From Pseudooceanicola marinus (GTDB taxonomy: Bacteria > Pseudomonadota > Alphaproteobacteria > Rhodobacterales > Rhodobacteraceae): a stretch of 64,000 nt of DNA. A program made the translations under genes and the position numbers. The stretch spans positions 1 through 64,000 of the forward strand of contig NZ_JAIVMC010000008.1 of assembly GCF_020177265.1 (NCBI RefSeq), written 5' to 3'. Below, in pieces: positions 32,943 to 41,058 of this stretch. The number at the start of each line of letters is the position of its first letter. Position 1 is the first letter of the stretch. A model generated the notes under the pieces. The model was not told where the DNA came from, ran no database searches, and worked only from the letters and a program-made list of their open reading frames with translations.

Positions 32943-34244
32943 TCAGACGGTTTCGATACGCAGGGCGACCGGTTCGCCCTCGACCACGCCGGTCCCGGCC
33001 ATTCCGGTGATCGCCAGGTCCAGGGCCGCGCGCGGGGTCTTGTGGGTGACGATCAGCACAGGCGCGCCGGCGCCTTCGTGATCGTACTGGCGCATGCGGT
33101 GGATCGAAACGCCGGATTCGCCCAGCACAGAGGCCACCTTGGCCAGCGCGCCCGGCTTGTCCTGCAGCGTCAGGCGCAGGTAGTAGGGGGCGGGCGTGTT
33201 GGACTGGGCGCCGTCGACTTCGCGCAGGGTCCCGGCCGGCTGGCCGAAGACCGGCAGGCGGAAGCCGCGCGCCACATCGCAGATGTCCGACAGCACGGCC
33301 GAGGCGGTCGGGCCTTCGCCCGCGCCCGCGCCGCGCAGCACGATCTGGCCCACGGCGTCGCCTTCCAGCACGACCATGTTGGTGCCGCCGTCCAGCTGAC
33401 CCAGGGGGCTGCTGGCGGGCACCAGGCAGGGCGCCATGCGCTGTTCCAGGCCGCGGCCGGTCATCTGGCTGACGCCAAGAAGCTTGATCTTGAACCCCAT
33501 GTCGGCGGCGGCGCGGATGTCGTCCAGGGTGATGCGCTGGATCCCCTCCAGCTCCATCTTGTCGAAGGCGACGCGGGTGCCGAAGGCCACCGAGGCCAGC
33601 AGCGCCAGCTTGTGGCCCGCGTCGATGCCACCCACGTCGAGGTTCGGATCGGCCTCCAGGTAGCCCAGCTTGTTGGCCTCCTCGAAGAGGGTGTTGTAGC
33701 CCGAGCCGGTCGCCTCCATCCGCGTCAGGATGTAGTTGCAGGTGCCGTTCATCACGCCCATGACGCGGGTGATGTTGTTGCCTGCCAGGCCTTCGGTCAG
33801 CGCCTTGACCACCGGGATGCCGCCCGCGACGGCGGCCTCGAAGCGGATCACGCGGCCCGCGCCCTCGGCCGTCTCGGCCAGTTCCTGGCCGTGGATCGCC
33901 AGCATCGCCTTGTTGGCGGTCACCACGTCCTTGCCGGCGGCCAGCGCCGCTTCGGTCGCGGCCTTGGCGGGCCCGTCGGAACCGCCCATCAGTTCCACGA
34001 AGATGTCGACGTCATCGCGCTGTGCCAGGGCGACGGGATCGTCTTCCCAGGCGTAGTCGTCCAGCGACACGCCACGGTCCTTGCTGCGATTGCGGGCGGA
34101 AACGGCGGTGACGGTGATCTCGCGCCCGGTGCGGGCGGTCAGCATCGCGGCCTCCTTGCGCAGGATCTTCAACACGCCGATGCCGACGGTGCCGAGGCCG
34201 GCAATCCCCAGTCGCAGGGGTTGAGGGCGCAAGCTGTCGCTCAT
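32943..34244 (-). CDS. hom: Homoserine dehydrogenase
   Basis: The 433-residue protein has the N-terminal Rossmann motif GLGTVG (16-21), the catalytic-domain region DPNLDVGGIDAGHKLALLASVAFG with the conserved lysine, and a C-terminal ACT domain starting at YYLRLTLQDKPGALAKVASVL. It reduces aspartate semialdehyde to homoserine for threonine and methionine synthesis. The ACT domain suggests feedback control by an amino acid, as in related enzymes with threonine. The ATG at 34244 is preceded by GGAGAG. A monofunctional enzyme without an aspartokinase domain is typical here. Confidence 0.96.
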   Translation of the reverse strand: MSDSLRPQPLRLGIAGLGTVGIGVLKILRKEAAMLTARTGREITVTAVSARNRSKDRGVSLDDYAWEDDPVALAQRDDVDIFVELMGGSDGPAKAATEAALAAGKDVVTANKAMLAIHGQELAETAEGAGRVIRFEAAVAGGIPVVKALTEGLAGNNITRVMGVMNGTCNYILTRMEATGSGYNTLFEEANKLGYLEADPNLDVGGIDAGHKLALLASVAFGTRVAFDKMELEGIQRITLDDIRAAADMGFKIKLLGVSQMTGRGLEQRMAPCLVPASSPLGQLDGGTNMVVLEGDAVGQIVLRGAGAGEGPTASAVLSDICDVARGFRLPVFGQPAGTLREVDGAQSNTPAPYYLRLTLQDKPGALAKVASVLGESGVSIHRMRQYDHEGAGAPVLIVTHKTPRAALDLAITGMAGTGVVEGEPVALRIETV

Positions 34245-34377
34245 GTGGTCTCTCCAGAATTCGTGCAAGGCTATTGCTGCAAGGGCCTACCGCCTTCGCG
34301 GTGACCTTGCAACGCGACTCTGCGCCTGTCGGCCCAGACAGGCCCTGTCGGGGACCGCGCAGGCGGCGGAGGCGATG

Positions 34378-34659
34378 TCAGGTGTCGAATTCCCGGGCGC
34401 GCAGGGCGTCGGCGCGGCGGCGCAGCAGGGCGGCACGGGCGGCCAGCGCGGCCTCGGGGTTGCTCTGTGGTTCCGCGGCCTCGGGCGCCTTGGCCAGCAG
34501 CTCCGCCGTGGCCATAAGGTCGGGGTAGGGCAGATCCGCGGCTGCGGCCTCCTGGCGGGCAACACCCGGGGTGCGGGTGCAGGCCGTGGCGGAGACGAGC
34601 AGGACCGCCGCGGTGGCGGTCAGCAGGCAGCGGGGGAGGGCAGCGGGACGACGGGTCAT
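34378..34659 (-). CDS. Small lipoprotein-like hypothetical protein
   Basis: A 93-residue protein begins with a basic, then hydrophobic signal segment, MTRRPAALPRCLLTATAAVLLVSATAC, where the final cysteine (C27) could be lipidated although the lipobox is not ideal. The rest is alanine- and arginine-rich with a short coiled appearance and no recognised domain. It lies upstream of hom on the same strand with a 133-base gap. It is supported mainly by the signal-like start and by an open frame in a sensible place, so function is unknown and the call is tentative. Confidence 0.5.
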   Translation of the reverse strand: MTRRPAALPRCLLTATAAVLLVSATACTRTPGVARQEAAAADLPYPDLMATAELLAKAPEAAEPQSNPEAALAARAALLRRRADALRAREFDT

Positions 34660-34797
34660 GGCCAAGAAGTGCCCCAGGGCGCGGGTCTTGGCAAGCCTCG
34701 GCTGCGGGCGCGGGCAGCTTTGCCGTCGCGCCGGGCGCCCGGAGCCTCTGCGGCCGGTTTTCCCTTGCCGGGTCCGCACGGCGGGGTAGAAGGGGGC

Positions 34798-35385
34798 ATG
34801 ACCCGAACCGTCGGATCCACCGCCGCCGACACCGGCGCCCGGCTGCGCCAGGCGGCGCTGCACCTTTTTGCGCGCCATGGATATGCCGCCGTCTCCATGC
34901 GCCAGATTGCCGCCGAGATCGGCGTTCAGGTCGGCGGGCTCTACAATCACATCCCCGACAAGCAGACCCTGCTGTTCCGCCTGCTGTCGGAACACATGGC
35001 CGAGCTGCTGGAAGCGGTGGAGGCGGCCGAGATCCCGGCGGAGCCGCTGCCGGCGCTGGAGGCCTTCACCCGCTTCCACATCCGCCACCACGCGGCCCGG
35101 CCCGAGCAGGTCTTCATTTCCTACATGGAGCTGCGCAACCTCAGCCCCGAAAACTTCGCCCTGCTGGAGGCGCAGCGCCAGGACTACGAGGCCCGGCTGA
35201 GTGCCATCCTCGAACGTGGCGCGGCTGCGGGCGTCATGCAGGTGGAGGATGCGCGCATGGCGACCATGGCGATCATCGCCATGCTGACCGGGGTGAACAC
35301 CTGGTTCCGGGAAACGGGCCGGCTGAGCCTGGGGCAGGTCGAGGAAGTCTATTGGGGCATGGTCCGCCGCATGGTGGCGGCCTGA
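34798..35385 (+). CDS. TetR family transcriptional regulator
   Basis: The 195-residue protein has the TetR N-terminal DNA-binding domain, RLRQAALHLFARHGYAAVSMRQIAAEIGVQVGGLYNHIPDKQTLLFRLL (about residues 15-62). A helical ligand-binding domain of the AcrR/FadR-like kind follows, resembling regulators of acyl-CoA metabolism. The ATG at 34798 follows GGGGG. No operon partner is obvious: the divergent small gene and the downstream membrane protein gene are separate. The regulated genes are unknown. Confidence 0.87.
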   Translation: MTRTVGSTAADTGARLRQAALHLFARHGYAAVSMRQIAAEIGVQVGGLYNHIPDKQTLLFRLLSEHMAELLEAVEAAEIPAEPLPALEAFTRFHIRHHAARPEQVFISYMELRNLSPENFALLEAQRQDYEARLSAILERGAAAGVMQVEDARMATMAIIAMLTGVNTWFRETGRLSLGQVEEVYWGMVRRMVAA

Positions 35386-35404
35386 GCCACGCCGGCCCGG
35401 AAAG

Positions 35405-35423
35405 CGACCCGGAAACCGGGTCG
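35405..35423 (+). other. Short perfect hairpin after the TetR gene
   Basis: CGACCCGG (35405-35412) pairs with CCGGGTCG (35416-35423) around AAA. No T-run follows, so it is a weak terminator candidate or an operator between the TetR gene and the next gene. Confidence 0.3.
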
Positions 35424-35480
35424 TCAACGGGCTGCAAGCCGCGTAGAAGCGGCGAAACAGCTGCAAAGAGGAAAACCCAC

Positions 35481-35978
35481 GTGGAGCCATCCCAGCAAAG
35501 CCCCGTCCTGGCCAGCCTCGCCGTCGGCGCGGGGCGCAAGTATGTCGGCCTTCTGGTCACCGGCGCCCTGGCCGTGGCCCTGGCCTGGCTGGCCCTGTCG
35601 CCGCAGCCCGCGCCCTTCGGGATGCGCCTGCTGCTGCTGGCCCTGGCGGCTGCGGAAAGCGTCGTGACCTGGCGCCTTTATCGCGCGACGCAGCTGCGGC
35701 TGGAGTTGACCGAGGCGGGCCTGCGCGACAGCTCCGGCGAGATGCTGGCGGCGATGGAGGAAATCGCGGCGGTGGATCGCGGCCTTTTCGCCTTCAAGCC
35801 CTCGAACGGTTTCCTGCTGCGGCTGAAGACGCCGGGGCGGCGCCGGTTCCGCCCCGGGCTCTACTGGCAGTTCGGGCGCCGTCTGGGCGTCGGGGGGCTG
35901 GTGCATGGGGCCGAGGCCAAGCAGATGGCCGATACCCTGGCGCTGATCCTGGCGCAGCGGGACGGCGAGGCGGACTAA
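35481..35978 (+). CDS. Small membrane protein of unknown function
   Basis: A 165-residue protein starts at GTG 35481, preceded by AGAGGAAAAC. It has two hydrophobic segments (about residues 21-38 and 43-60). A cytoplasmic domain follows that looks like a bacterial PH-like fold: TQLRLELTEAGLRDSSGEMLAAMEEIAAVDRG, then a phenylalanine-rich loop and RFRPGLYWQFGRRLGVGG. I do not recognise a named family with confidence. It follows the TetR gene by 95 bases on the same strand and converges on the pilus genes. Confidence 0.65.
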   Translation: MEPSQQSPVLASLAVGAGRKYVGLLVTGALAVALAWLALSPQPAPFGMRLLLLALAAAESVVTWRLYRATQLRLELTEAGLRDSSGEMLAAMEEIAAVDRGLFAFKPSNGFLLRLKTPGRRRFRPGLYWQFGRRLGVGGLVHGAEAKQMADTLALILAQRDGEAD

Positions 35979-36033
35979 CGCCGGCCAACCGGGCGACGGC
36001 TGAGGGCGCGCTTTGCCGCTGGATGCGGACACG

Positions 36034-36594
36034 TCACGAGGTGGTGTCGGCGTACCTCAGCACGGGTGCGAAGCGTGGGCGCGTGTAGACGAAGCTGTGC
36101 AGGTCGATGTCGTTCAATTCGAGGATCGAGAAGCTCATCTTGTAGGTATACCAGGTTTCGACCAGGATCAGCTCATCCATGTCGGCCACCAACGGCAGGC
36201 GGTCGTCCCAGTCGGACACGTCGCTGGTCTTCAGGCGTTGCTGGTCGCCCCGGGCCCGCGACCAGACCACTTCGTAGCGTTCCCGATCCGCGTTGTACTT
36301 GATCGAGCTGACGCGCACGGCATTGTCGCGTTCGACCGCCATGAGGTAATCGAACAGCTTCTTGGTGTTGTCGATATAGGTCGGCGTGATGTTCTCGGTC
36401 TCCCGCGCGAGCATGTCCGAGATCACGTAGGCGGCCTTCTGGTGCTGCGTGTTCACGCGGTACATGTCGAAGAAGACGAACATCGCCACGTAGGTCCAGA
36501 CGACCAGCGGGAACATGATCAGGAATTCGACGGTGACGACCCCGTCCTCGTCGCGCCGGAAACGGCGAAGATATGCGCGCAGCCCCTGCATCAT
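36034..36594 (-). CDS. TadE/TadF-like pilus assembly protein
   Basis: This 186-residue protein has the short basic start, then RRDEDGVVTVEFLIMFPLVVWTYVAMFVFFDMY, matching the TadE-like pseudopilin domain with the conserved glutamate of the VEF motif inside the hydrophobic segment. It would be processed or inserted as a minor pilin of the Flp/Tad pilus machinery. Its start overlaps the stop of the preceding TadE-like gene (36591-36594), so it is translationally coupled. The two paralogues differ after the first 50 residues and probably occupy different places in the pilus. Confidence 0.82.
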   Translation of the reverse strand: MMQGLRAYLRRFRRDEDGVVTVEFLIMFPLVVWTYVAMFVFFDMYRVNTQHQKAAYVISDMLARETENITPTYIDNTKKLFDYLMAVERDNAVRVSSIKYNADRERYEVVWSRARGDQQRLKTSDVSDWDDRLPLVADMDELILVETWYTYKMSFSILELNDIDLHSFVYTRPRFAPVLRYADTTS

Positions 36595-37145
36595 GGTTCG
36601 TTCACGTAGGCGGAAATGGCAAACATGATCGCGTCCCCGTTGGCATCCTTGCCGAAGTTGCGGCCCAGGCCGGCATTGGGGAAGATCGGCGTGAACTTGA
36701 GGCAGGCGCGCAGCAGCATCAGCTCGTTGGCCTGACCATTGGTGAAGGTGCGCACCGGGTTCACCTCCTCGGCGCGGTCGACGCAGTCCAGGCCGTCGGG
36801 CAGCGTGGAATAGGACCGCAGGTCGATCGGCATCATCTCCAGCTTCAGCGCATTGTCGCAGTCGGGCAGGTAGCCGCCGGAATAGTCGCAGATCAGCTCC
36901 TTGATCGTGTCATGGTCCACGTCTTCGGTCAGGCCGATCTGCAGGTCGCGCACCACCAGGTTGAGCCCCTGTTCCAGCAGCGTCTGCCGCACGGTCAGCA
37001 TGCCCAGTTCGACCGTCGACATGAACATGGTCACGAAGATCGGGAACAGGATGACGAATTCGACCGTCACGTTGCCGTCCTCGCGCCGGCGGAAGCGGCG
37101 GAGGTTCAGGCGCAGGCGCCGCAGGATATGGGAGGGGCGGGCCAT
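36591..37145 (-). CDS. TadE-like pilus assembly protein
   Basis: The 184-residue protein carries the TadE-like N-terminal segment RRREDGNVTVEFVILFPIFVTMFMSTVELGML and a periplasmic part with two pairs of cysteines that could form disulfides (ICDYSGGYLPDC and the later DCVDR and ACLK). It is a predicted minor pilin of a Tad pilus. The ATG at 37145 comes two bases after the stop of the VWA-domain gene; the upstream in-frame sequence is a shadow of that gene. It belongs to a three-gene operon. Confidence 0.82.
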   Translation of the reverse strand: MARPSHILRRLRLNLRRFRRREDGNVTVEFVILFPIFVTMFMSTVELGMLTVRQTLLEQGLNLVVRDLQIGLTEDVDHDTIKELICDYSGGYLPDCDNALKLEMMPIDLRSYSTLPDGLDCVDRAEEVNPVRTFTNGQANELMLLRACLKFTPIFPNAGLGRNFGKDANGDAIMFAISAYVNEP

Positions 37146-37147
37146 TC

Positions 37148-38569
37148 TCAGTTCGTCAGGTGCAGCGCGTTGAGCTGGCGGGCGATGGAGGCGAAGGCCT
37201 CCTGGATCTCCAGACCTTCGACCCGGTAGAAGTGCGCAGGCGAAGAGGCGCATTCCTCCATCTCGTTGGCGCCGCTGTTCGAGACCTCGAAGCCGATGGT
37301 CCAGATGATGACGCCCTTTTCCTTGGCCGCGTCACAGACGCGTTGCAGGTAGGTGTTGCCCTGATTGTAGGTGTAGGCGTCTTCGTAGAAGTAATCGTCG
37401 AGGCTGTAGCTCATGTCGTTGGTCACGTTGAACAGCGGGTTGCGGGCCCAGAAGGCCCGCATGTCAGGCGTCTCGTAGACCTCCGGCTTCAGGCGGCGGG
37501 TCCGCACGTTCACGCCGTCGGTCATCAGCACGATGGTCTTCAGGGCGCCCGCGCCCCAATTCTGGGGGCGCCCGTCGAAGTCCTGATCAACCAGCCCGTC
37601 GTCAACCATGTCGGCGATCACCGGCTGGAAGGCCGGGTCGAGCAGGCCGGCGGCCCATTTCATGCCCAGGTGGATCGAGGTGTTCTGGCGCGGGCGCATG
37701 TCGCTGATCTGGTCCTTCAGCGCCGTGGCGTTCTGGCTGAAGGGCGTGATCCGCTCATAGCTCTCCTGCGGGCAGCCGGGGTCACTGATCAGACCGCTGC
37801 TGCTGTACGAGCCGACGGAGAAATGCGGGAACTGGATATGGAAGCTGGTGGGGGAGATCTCGGTCGTGTCGAAGTCGGCCGAGTTGAATTCCATGCAATG
37901 AGAATAGCCCTGCAACTGCAGCACGTTGAGACGGCTGAGAATCTCGGGACCTGCGTTCACCTGGCTGGTGTAGGGCACGATCGAAAGCGACACGGTACCA
38001 AGGGTGTCCTCGGAAATCACGGTGTCGACGAATTCCTTGGCCGCGTCACGCATCCGCGAGATCCGCTGGTTCGACCGCATGGAGCCGGAGATGTCGAGAA
38101 CCAAGGACACCTCTGCGTCACCTATGGATTCCTCGGCCGTGCCGCCGACGTTCACGTCGATGGTGGGCTGACCCACGGCGGCCAGGAACCGGGTTCGCAT
38201 CGGGTTCTTGGCGACGGCTGAAACGGTGCGATAGCCGCGCCCGGCGTCAACGGTCACCGACTGCAGGTAGTCGCTCATGCCGGCCTTGGCGAAATAGTCG
38301 CGGACCACCGCTTCGGGGTCGAGATCGTTTTTGGTGTTGGCCGCGGCCAGCACGGCCCGGTCCAAGGTCGACTGCAGCTTGGCGCGTTCGTATTCGTGGC
38401 GCATGAAATCGACGCCCATGCCGCCCAGAAGAAGCGTGACCAGCAGGAAGAACACGACAAGCGGGATCATCGCACCCGATTCGGAGCGCCCGAAGGAATG
38501 CAGCCTTTGGCGCAGTCGTGCCGCGACGCGGCTGTCGCAAAGCGATGTCGCAAGGTCGAACATGGTCAT
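37148..38569 (-). CDS. TadG-like pilus assembly protein with VWA domain
   Basis: The 473-residue protein begins like TadG, with SESGAMIPLVVFFLLVTLLLGGMGVDFMRHE as a membrane anchor. A von Willebrand factor A domain follows, with the metal site DISGS (D159, S161, S163) and a later VLMTDGVN. TadG-like proteins are minor components of Flp pili and are exposed outside the cytoplasmic membrane. It is the first gene of an operon with the two TadE-like genes. ATGs at 38569 and 38563 are both possible starts. The prepilin and motor genes of the system are not in this window. Confidence 0.88.
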   Translation of the reverse strand: MTMFDLATSLCDSRVAARLRQRLHSFGRSESGAMIPLVVFFLLVTLLLGGMGVDFMRHEYERAKLQSTLDRAVLAAANTKNDLDPEAVVRDYFAKAGMSDYLQSVTVDAGRGYRTVSAVAKNPMRTRFLAAVGQPTIDVNVGGTAEESIGDAEVSLVLDISGSMRSNQRISRMRDAAKEFVDTVISEDTLGTVSLSIVPYTSQVNAGPEILSRLNVLQLQGYSHCMEFNSADFDTTEISPTSFHIQFPHFSVGSYSSSGLISDPGCPQESYERITPFSQNATALKDQISDMRPRQNTSIHLGMKWAAGLLDPAFQPVIADMVDDGLVDQDFDGRPQNWGAGALKTIVLMTDGVNVRTRRLKPEVYETPDMRAFWARNPLFNVTNDMSYSLDDYFYEDAYTYNQGNTYLQRVCDAAKEKGVIIWTIGFEVSNSGANEMEECASSPAHFYRVEGLEIQEAFASIARQLNALHLTN

Positions 38570-38903
38570 TTTCCCTACCCGCGCCTTATGAGCCGGCGCT
38601 TTGAGTCCTCATTGTCCTAGGCGCCGAAAACGGCGGAAATTGGGCGGTATTGGGGATCCTCCGGGCCATTCGGGCGCTTTGCTCTTGAGCGTTCCAAGGG
38701 GGGAGCGGGTCTGGCGCGTCGCCTTCAACCTGGGCCACGGCCTGGAAAAGTGCCGACCCGTGCCGTGGGGGCGCCGGTTCCGCGCAGGCGAAACCTGCAG
38801 CCCGGAGACAGGTTATTAATTGACGGATCATAGTTGGGCGTCAGATTGGTGCCTACCGGGTGGCCGCCTTGCCCCCGGGCACGGCAATCATGGGAGGAGC
38901 GTC
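38570..38903. other. Divergent intergenic region
   Basis: This 334-base stretch lies between the divergent pilus operon and the dehydrogenase gene. I see no gene. A TTGACG hexamer at 38820-38825 lies about 80 bases before the dehydrogenase start but has only a poor -10 partner. A small GCAGG/CCTGC stem occurs at 38784-38798. The ribosome binding site GGGAGGAG is at 38892-38899. Confidence 0.45.
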
Positions 38904-40334
38904 ATGCAACCGATCAAGGAGCCGGGTTTCCGCCGCAGCGTGGACCTGATGTTCAACCGCGCCGTCGCGCTGATGGATCTGCCCCCGGGGCTGGAGGAGA
39001 AGATCCGGGTCTGCAACGCGACCTATACCGTGCGCTTCGGCGTGCGCCTGCGCGGCCAGATCCAGACCTTCACCGGGTATCGCTCGGTGCATTCCGAACA
39101 CATGGAGCCGGTGAAGGGTGGCATCCGCTACGCGCCCAACGTCGACCAGGACGAGGTGGAGGCGCTGGCGGCGCTGATGACCTTCAAATGCGCGCTGGTC
39201 GAGGCGCCCTTCGGCGGCTCCAAGGGCGGGCTCTGCATCGATCCGCGCGAGTACGACGAACATGAGCTGGAGCTGATCACCCGCCGCTTCGCCTACGAGC
39301 TGATCAAGCGGGACATGATCCACCCGGCCCAGAACGTCCCGGCCCCCGACATGGGCACGGGCGAGCGCGAGATGGCCTGGATGGCCGATCAATACGCCCG
39401 GATGAACACCACCGACATCAACTCCAAGGCCTGCGTCACCGGCAAACCGCTGAACGCGGGCGGCATCGCCGGTCGGGTCGAGGCGACGGGGCGGGGCGTG
39501 CAATATGCCCTGCGCGAGTTCTTCCGCGAACCGCTGGACGTGCAGCGCGCGGGCCTCGCCGGGTCTCTGGACGGCAAGCGGGTGATCGTCCAGGGGCTGG
39601 GCAACGTGGGCTACCACGCGGCGCATTTCCTGCAGGACGAGGACGGCGCGAAGATCATCGCGGTGATCGAGCGTGACGGCGCGCTCTATTCCGAGGACGG
39701 GCTGGACGTGCGCGCGGTGCATGACTGGATCGGCACCCACGGCGGCGTCGCCGGGTTCCCCCATGCGCAGTACGTCGAGGATGGCGCCAGCCTGCTGGAG
39801 GAGGACTGTGACATCCTGATCCCCGCCGCGCTGGAAGGGGTCATCAACCTGTCCAACGCCGAACGGATCCGGGCCAAGCTGATCATCGAGGCGGCCAACG
39901 GCCCCATCACCTTCGGTGCCGATGAGGTGCTTCGGCAGAAGGGCACCGTGATCATCCCTGATCTCTACGCCAATGCCGGCGGTGTCACCGTGTCCTACTT
40001 CGAATGGGTGAAGAACCTCAGCCATATCCGTTTCGGCCGGATGCAGCGGCGCCAGGAAGAGGCGCGGCACCAGCTGGTCGTGGATGAGCTGGAGCGGCTG
40101 TCGGCCGACACCGGCATCGGCTGGCAGCTGTCGCCCGGTTTCAAGGAGAAATACCTGAAGGGTGCGGGGGAACTGGAGCTGGTGCGCTCGGGCCTCGACG
40201 ACACGATGCGCGGGTCGTTCCAATCCATGCGGGAGCTGTGGCACGAGCGGTCGGACGTGGAAGATCTGCGCACGGCGGGCTTCCTGGTGTCGATCAACCG
40301 GGTTGCGGCGGCCTATCGCGCCAAGGGCCTGTGA
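38904..40334 (+). CDS. Glu/Leu/Phe/Val dehydrogenase (glutamate dehydrogenase)
   Basis: The 476-residue protein has the substrate-binding lysine K71 in PVKGGIRY, K95 in MTFKCALV, the catalytic K107 in APFGGSKGG, and the NAD-binding motif GLGNVG at 229-234. The IPDLYANAGGVTVSYFEW segment fits glutamate dehydrogenases. It interconverts glutamate and 2-oxoglutarate plus ammonia in the cytoplasm. It is about 50 residues longer than common hexameric enzymes, with an extra C-terminal helix region. The ATG at 38904 has GGGAGGAG just upstream. A strict glutamate specificity is likely but not certain. Confidence 0.9.
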   Translation: MQPIKEPGFRRSVDLMFNRAVALMDLPPGLEEKIRVCNATYTVRFGVRLRGQIQTFTGYRSVHSEHMEPVKGGIRYAPNVDQDEVEALAALMTFKCALVEAPFGGSKGGLCIDPREYDEHELELITRRFAYELIKRDMIHPAQNVPAPDMGTGEREMAWMADQYARMNTTDINSKACVTGKPLNAGGIAGRVEATGRGVQYALREFFREPLDVQRAGLAGSLDGKRVIVQGLGNVGYHAAHFLQDEDGAKIIAVIERDGALYSEDGLDVRAVHDWIGTHGGVAGFPHAQYVEDGASLLEEDCDILIPAALEGVINLSNAERIRAKLIIEAANGPITFGADEVLRQKGTVIIPDLYANAGGVTVSYFEWVKNLSHIRFGRMQRRQEEARHQLVVDELERLSADTGIGWQLSPGFKEKYLKGAGELELVRSGLDDTMRGSFQSMRELWHERSDVEDLRTAGFLVSINRVAAAYRAKGL

Positions 40335-40365
40335 TCCGCGCGGGCGTCGTTCAGGCGGGTGGCGC

Positions 40366-40857
40366 TCAGGCGGACTGGCGGTAGCGGACCACGCATTGGT
40401 CCAGGAAATGTTCCACCGGGCCTTTCCAGGCGCCGCTGGTCAGCTCCTGCCGGCCCACGTGCAATACGGCGACGGGCTTGCGCCCGGTCAGGGCGGTCAG
40501 ATCCTCGACCGCCTCGGCCGGGTAGTCGCTGCTGTCGGAGGTCAGCACGAAGGCCACGCGCTCGGGCAGGTCGGGTCGGGTCTCCAGCCATTGCCGCAGG
40601 GGGCGCGCGCCGCGTCCCTGCCAGACCGGCGCGCCGAGGATCAGCAGGTCGCTGCGGTCCCAGGGCTGGTCGGGCACGTCGACGGTCAGGGCGCCGGAGA
40701 AAAGGGCAAACAGCCCCGATTTCATCCGTGACCAGACGCCGTCCTCGCCGGCACTCGCCTCGATCTCATGCAGTTGCGCACCCAGATCCCAGGCTAGCTC
40801 TTCCCCGATCTTCAGGGTGGCCCCGTCGTCACAGTAAAGCAGAATACGGCACGTCAT
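40366..40857 (-). CDS. Flavodoxin-like hypothetical protein
   Basis: This 163-residue protein has a flavodoxin-like fold pattern: a first strand MTCRILLYCDDG with an atypical phosphate loop, then SDLLILGAPVWQGRGARPLRQWLE, which resembles the flavodoxin segment contacting the flavin, and VAFVLTSDSSD. It may bind FMN, but the loop usually rich in threonine/serine and glycine is poorly matched, so binding is uncertain. It is a single gene convergent with the dehydrogenase and divergent from soxB. Function unknown. Confidence 0.7.
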   Translation of the reverse strand: MTCRILLYCDDGATLKIGEELAWDLGAQLHEIEASAGEDGVWSRMKSGLFALFSGALTVDVPDQPWDRSDLLILGAPVWQGRGARPLRQWLETRPDLPERVAFVLTSDSSDYPAEAVEDLTALTGRKPVAVLHVGRQELTSGAWKGPVEHFLDQCVVRYRQSA

Positions 40858-41058
40858 CCGAACATCCCCCAGCCCGTTGCAGGAAGTGTGTCAACGGCAT
40901 GACGGCTTGTCACCTCTGCGCTTTCCGCAGTGCAGAAAAGAGATGCGTTTGGGCGCCGGAGTGGCGGAAATTGACGAAAATTTCAGCAATCTGATGCTGC
41001 GGATTGCGCCCGCGCCCCGAAGCGGCTTAGCTCGACCCGACGTAAGAAGGAGCGAGAG

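Noticed and set aside
38820-38848. A TTGACG hexamer before the glutamate dehydrogenase as a sigma-70 promoter
   Set aside because: The partner hexamer at 16-18 bases matches the consensus at no more than three positions, so it was not called as a promoter.
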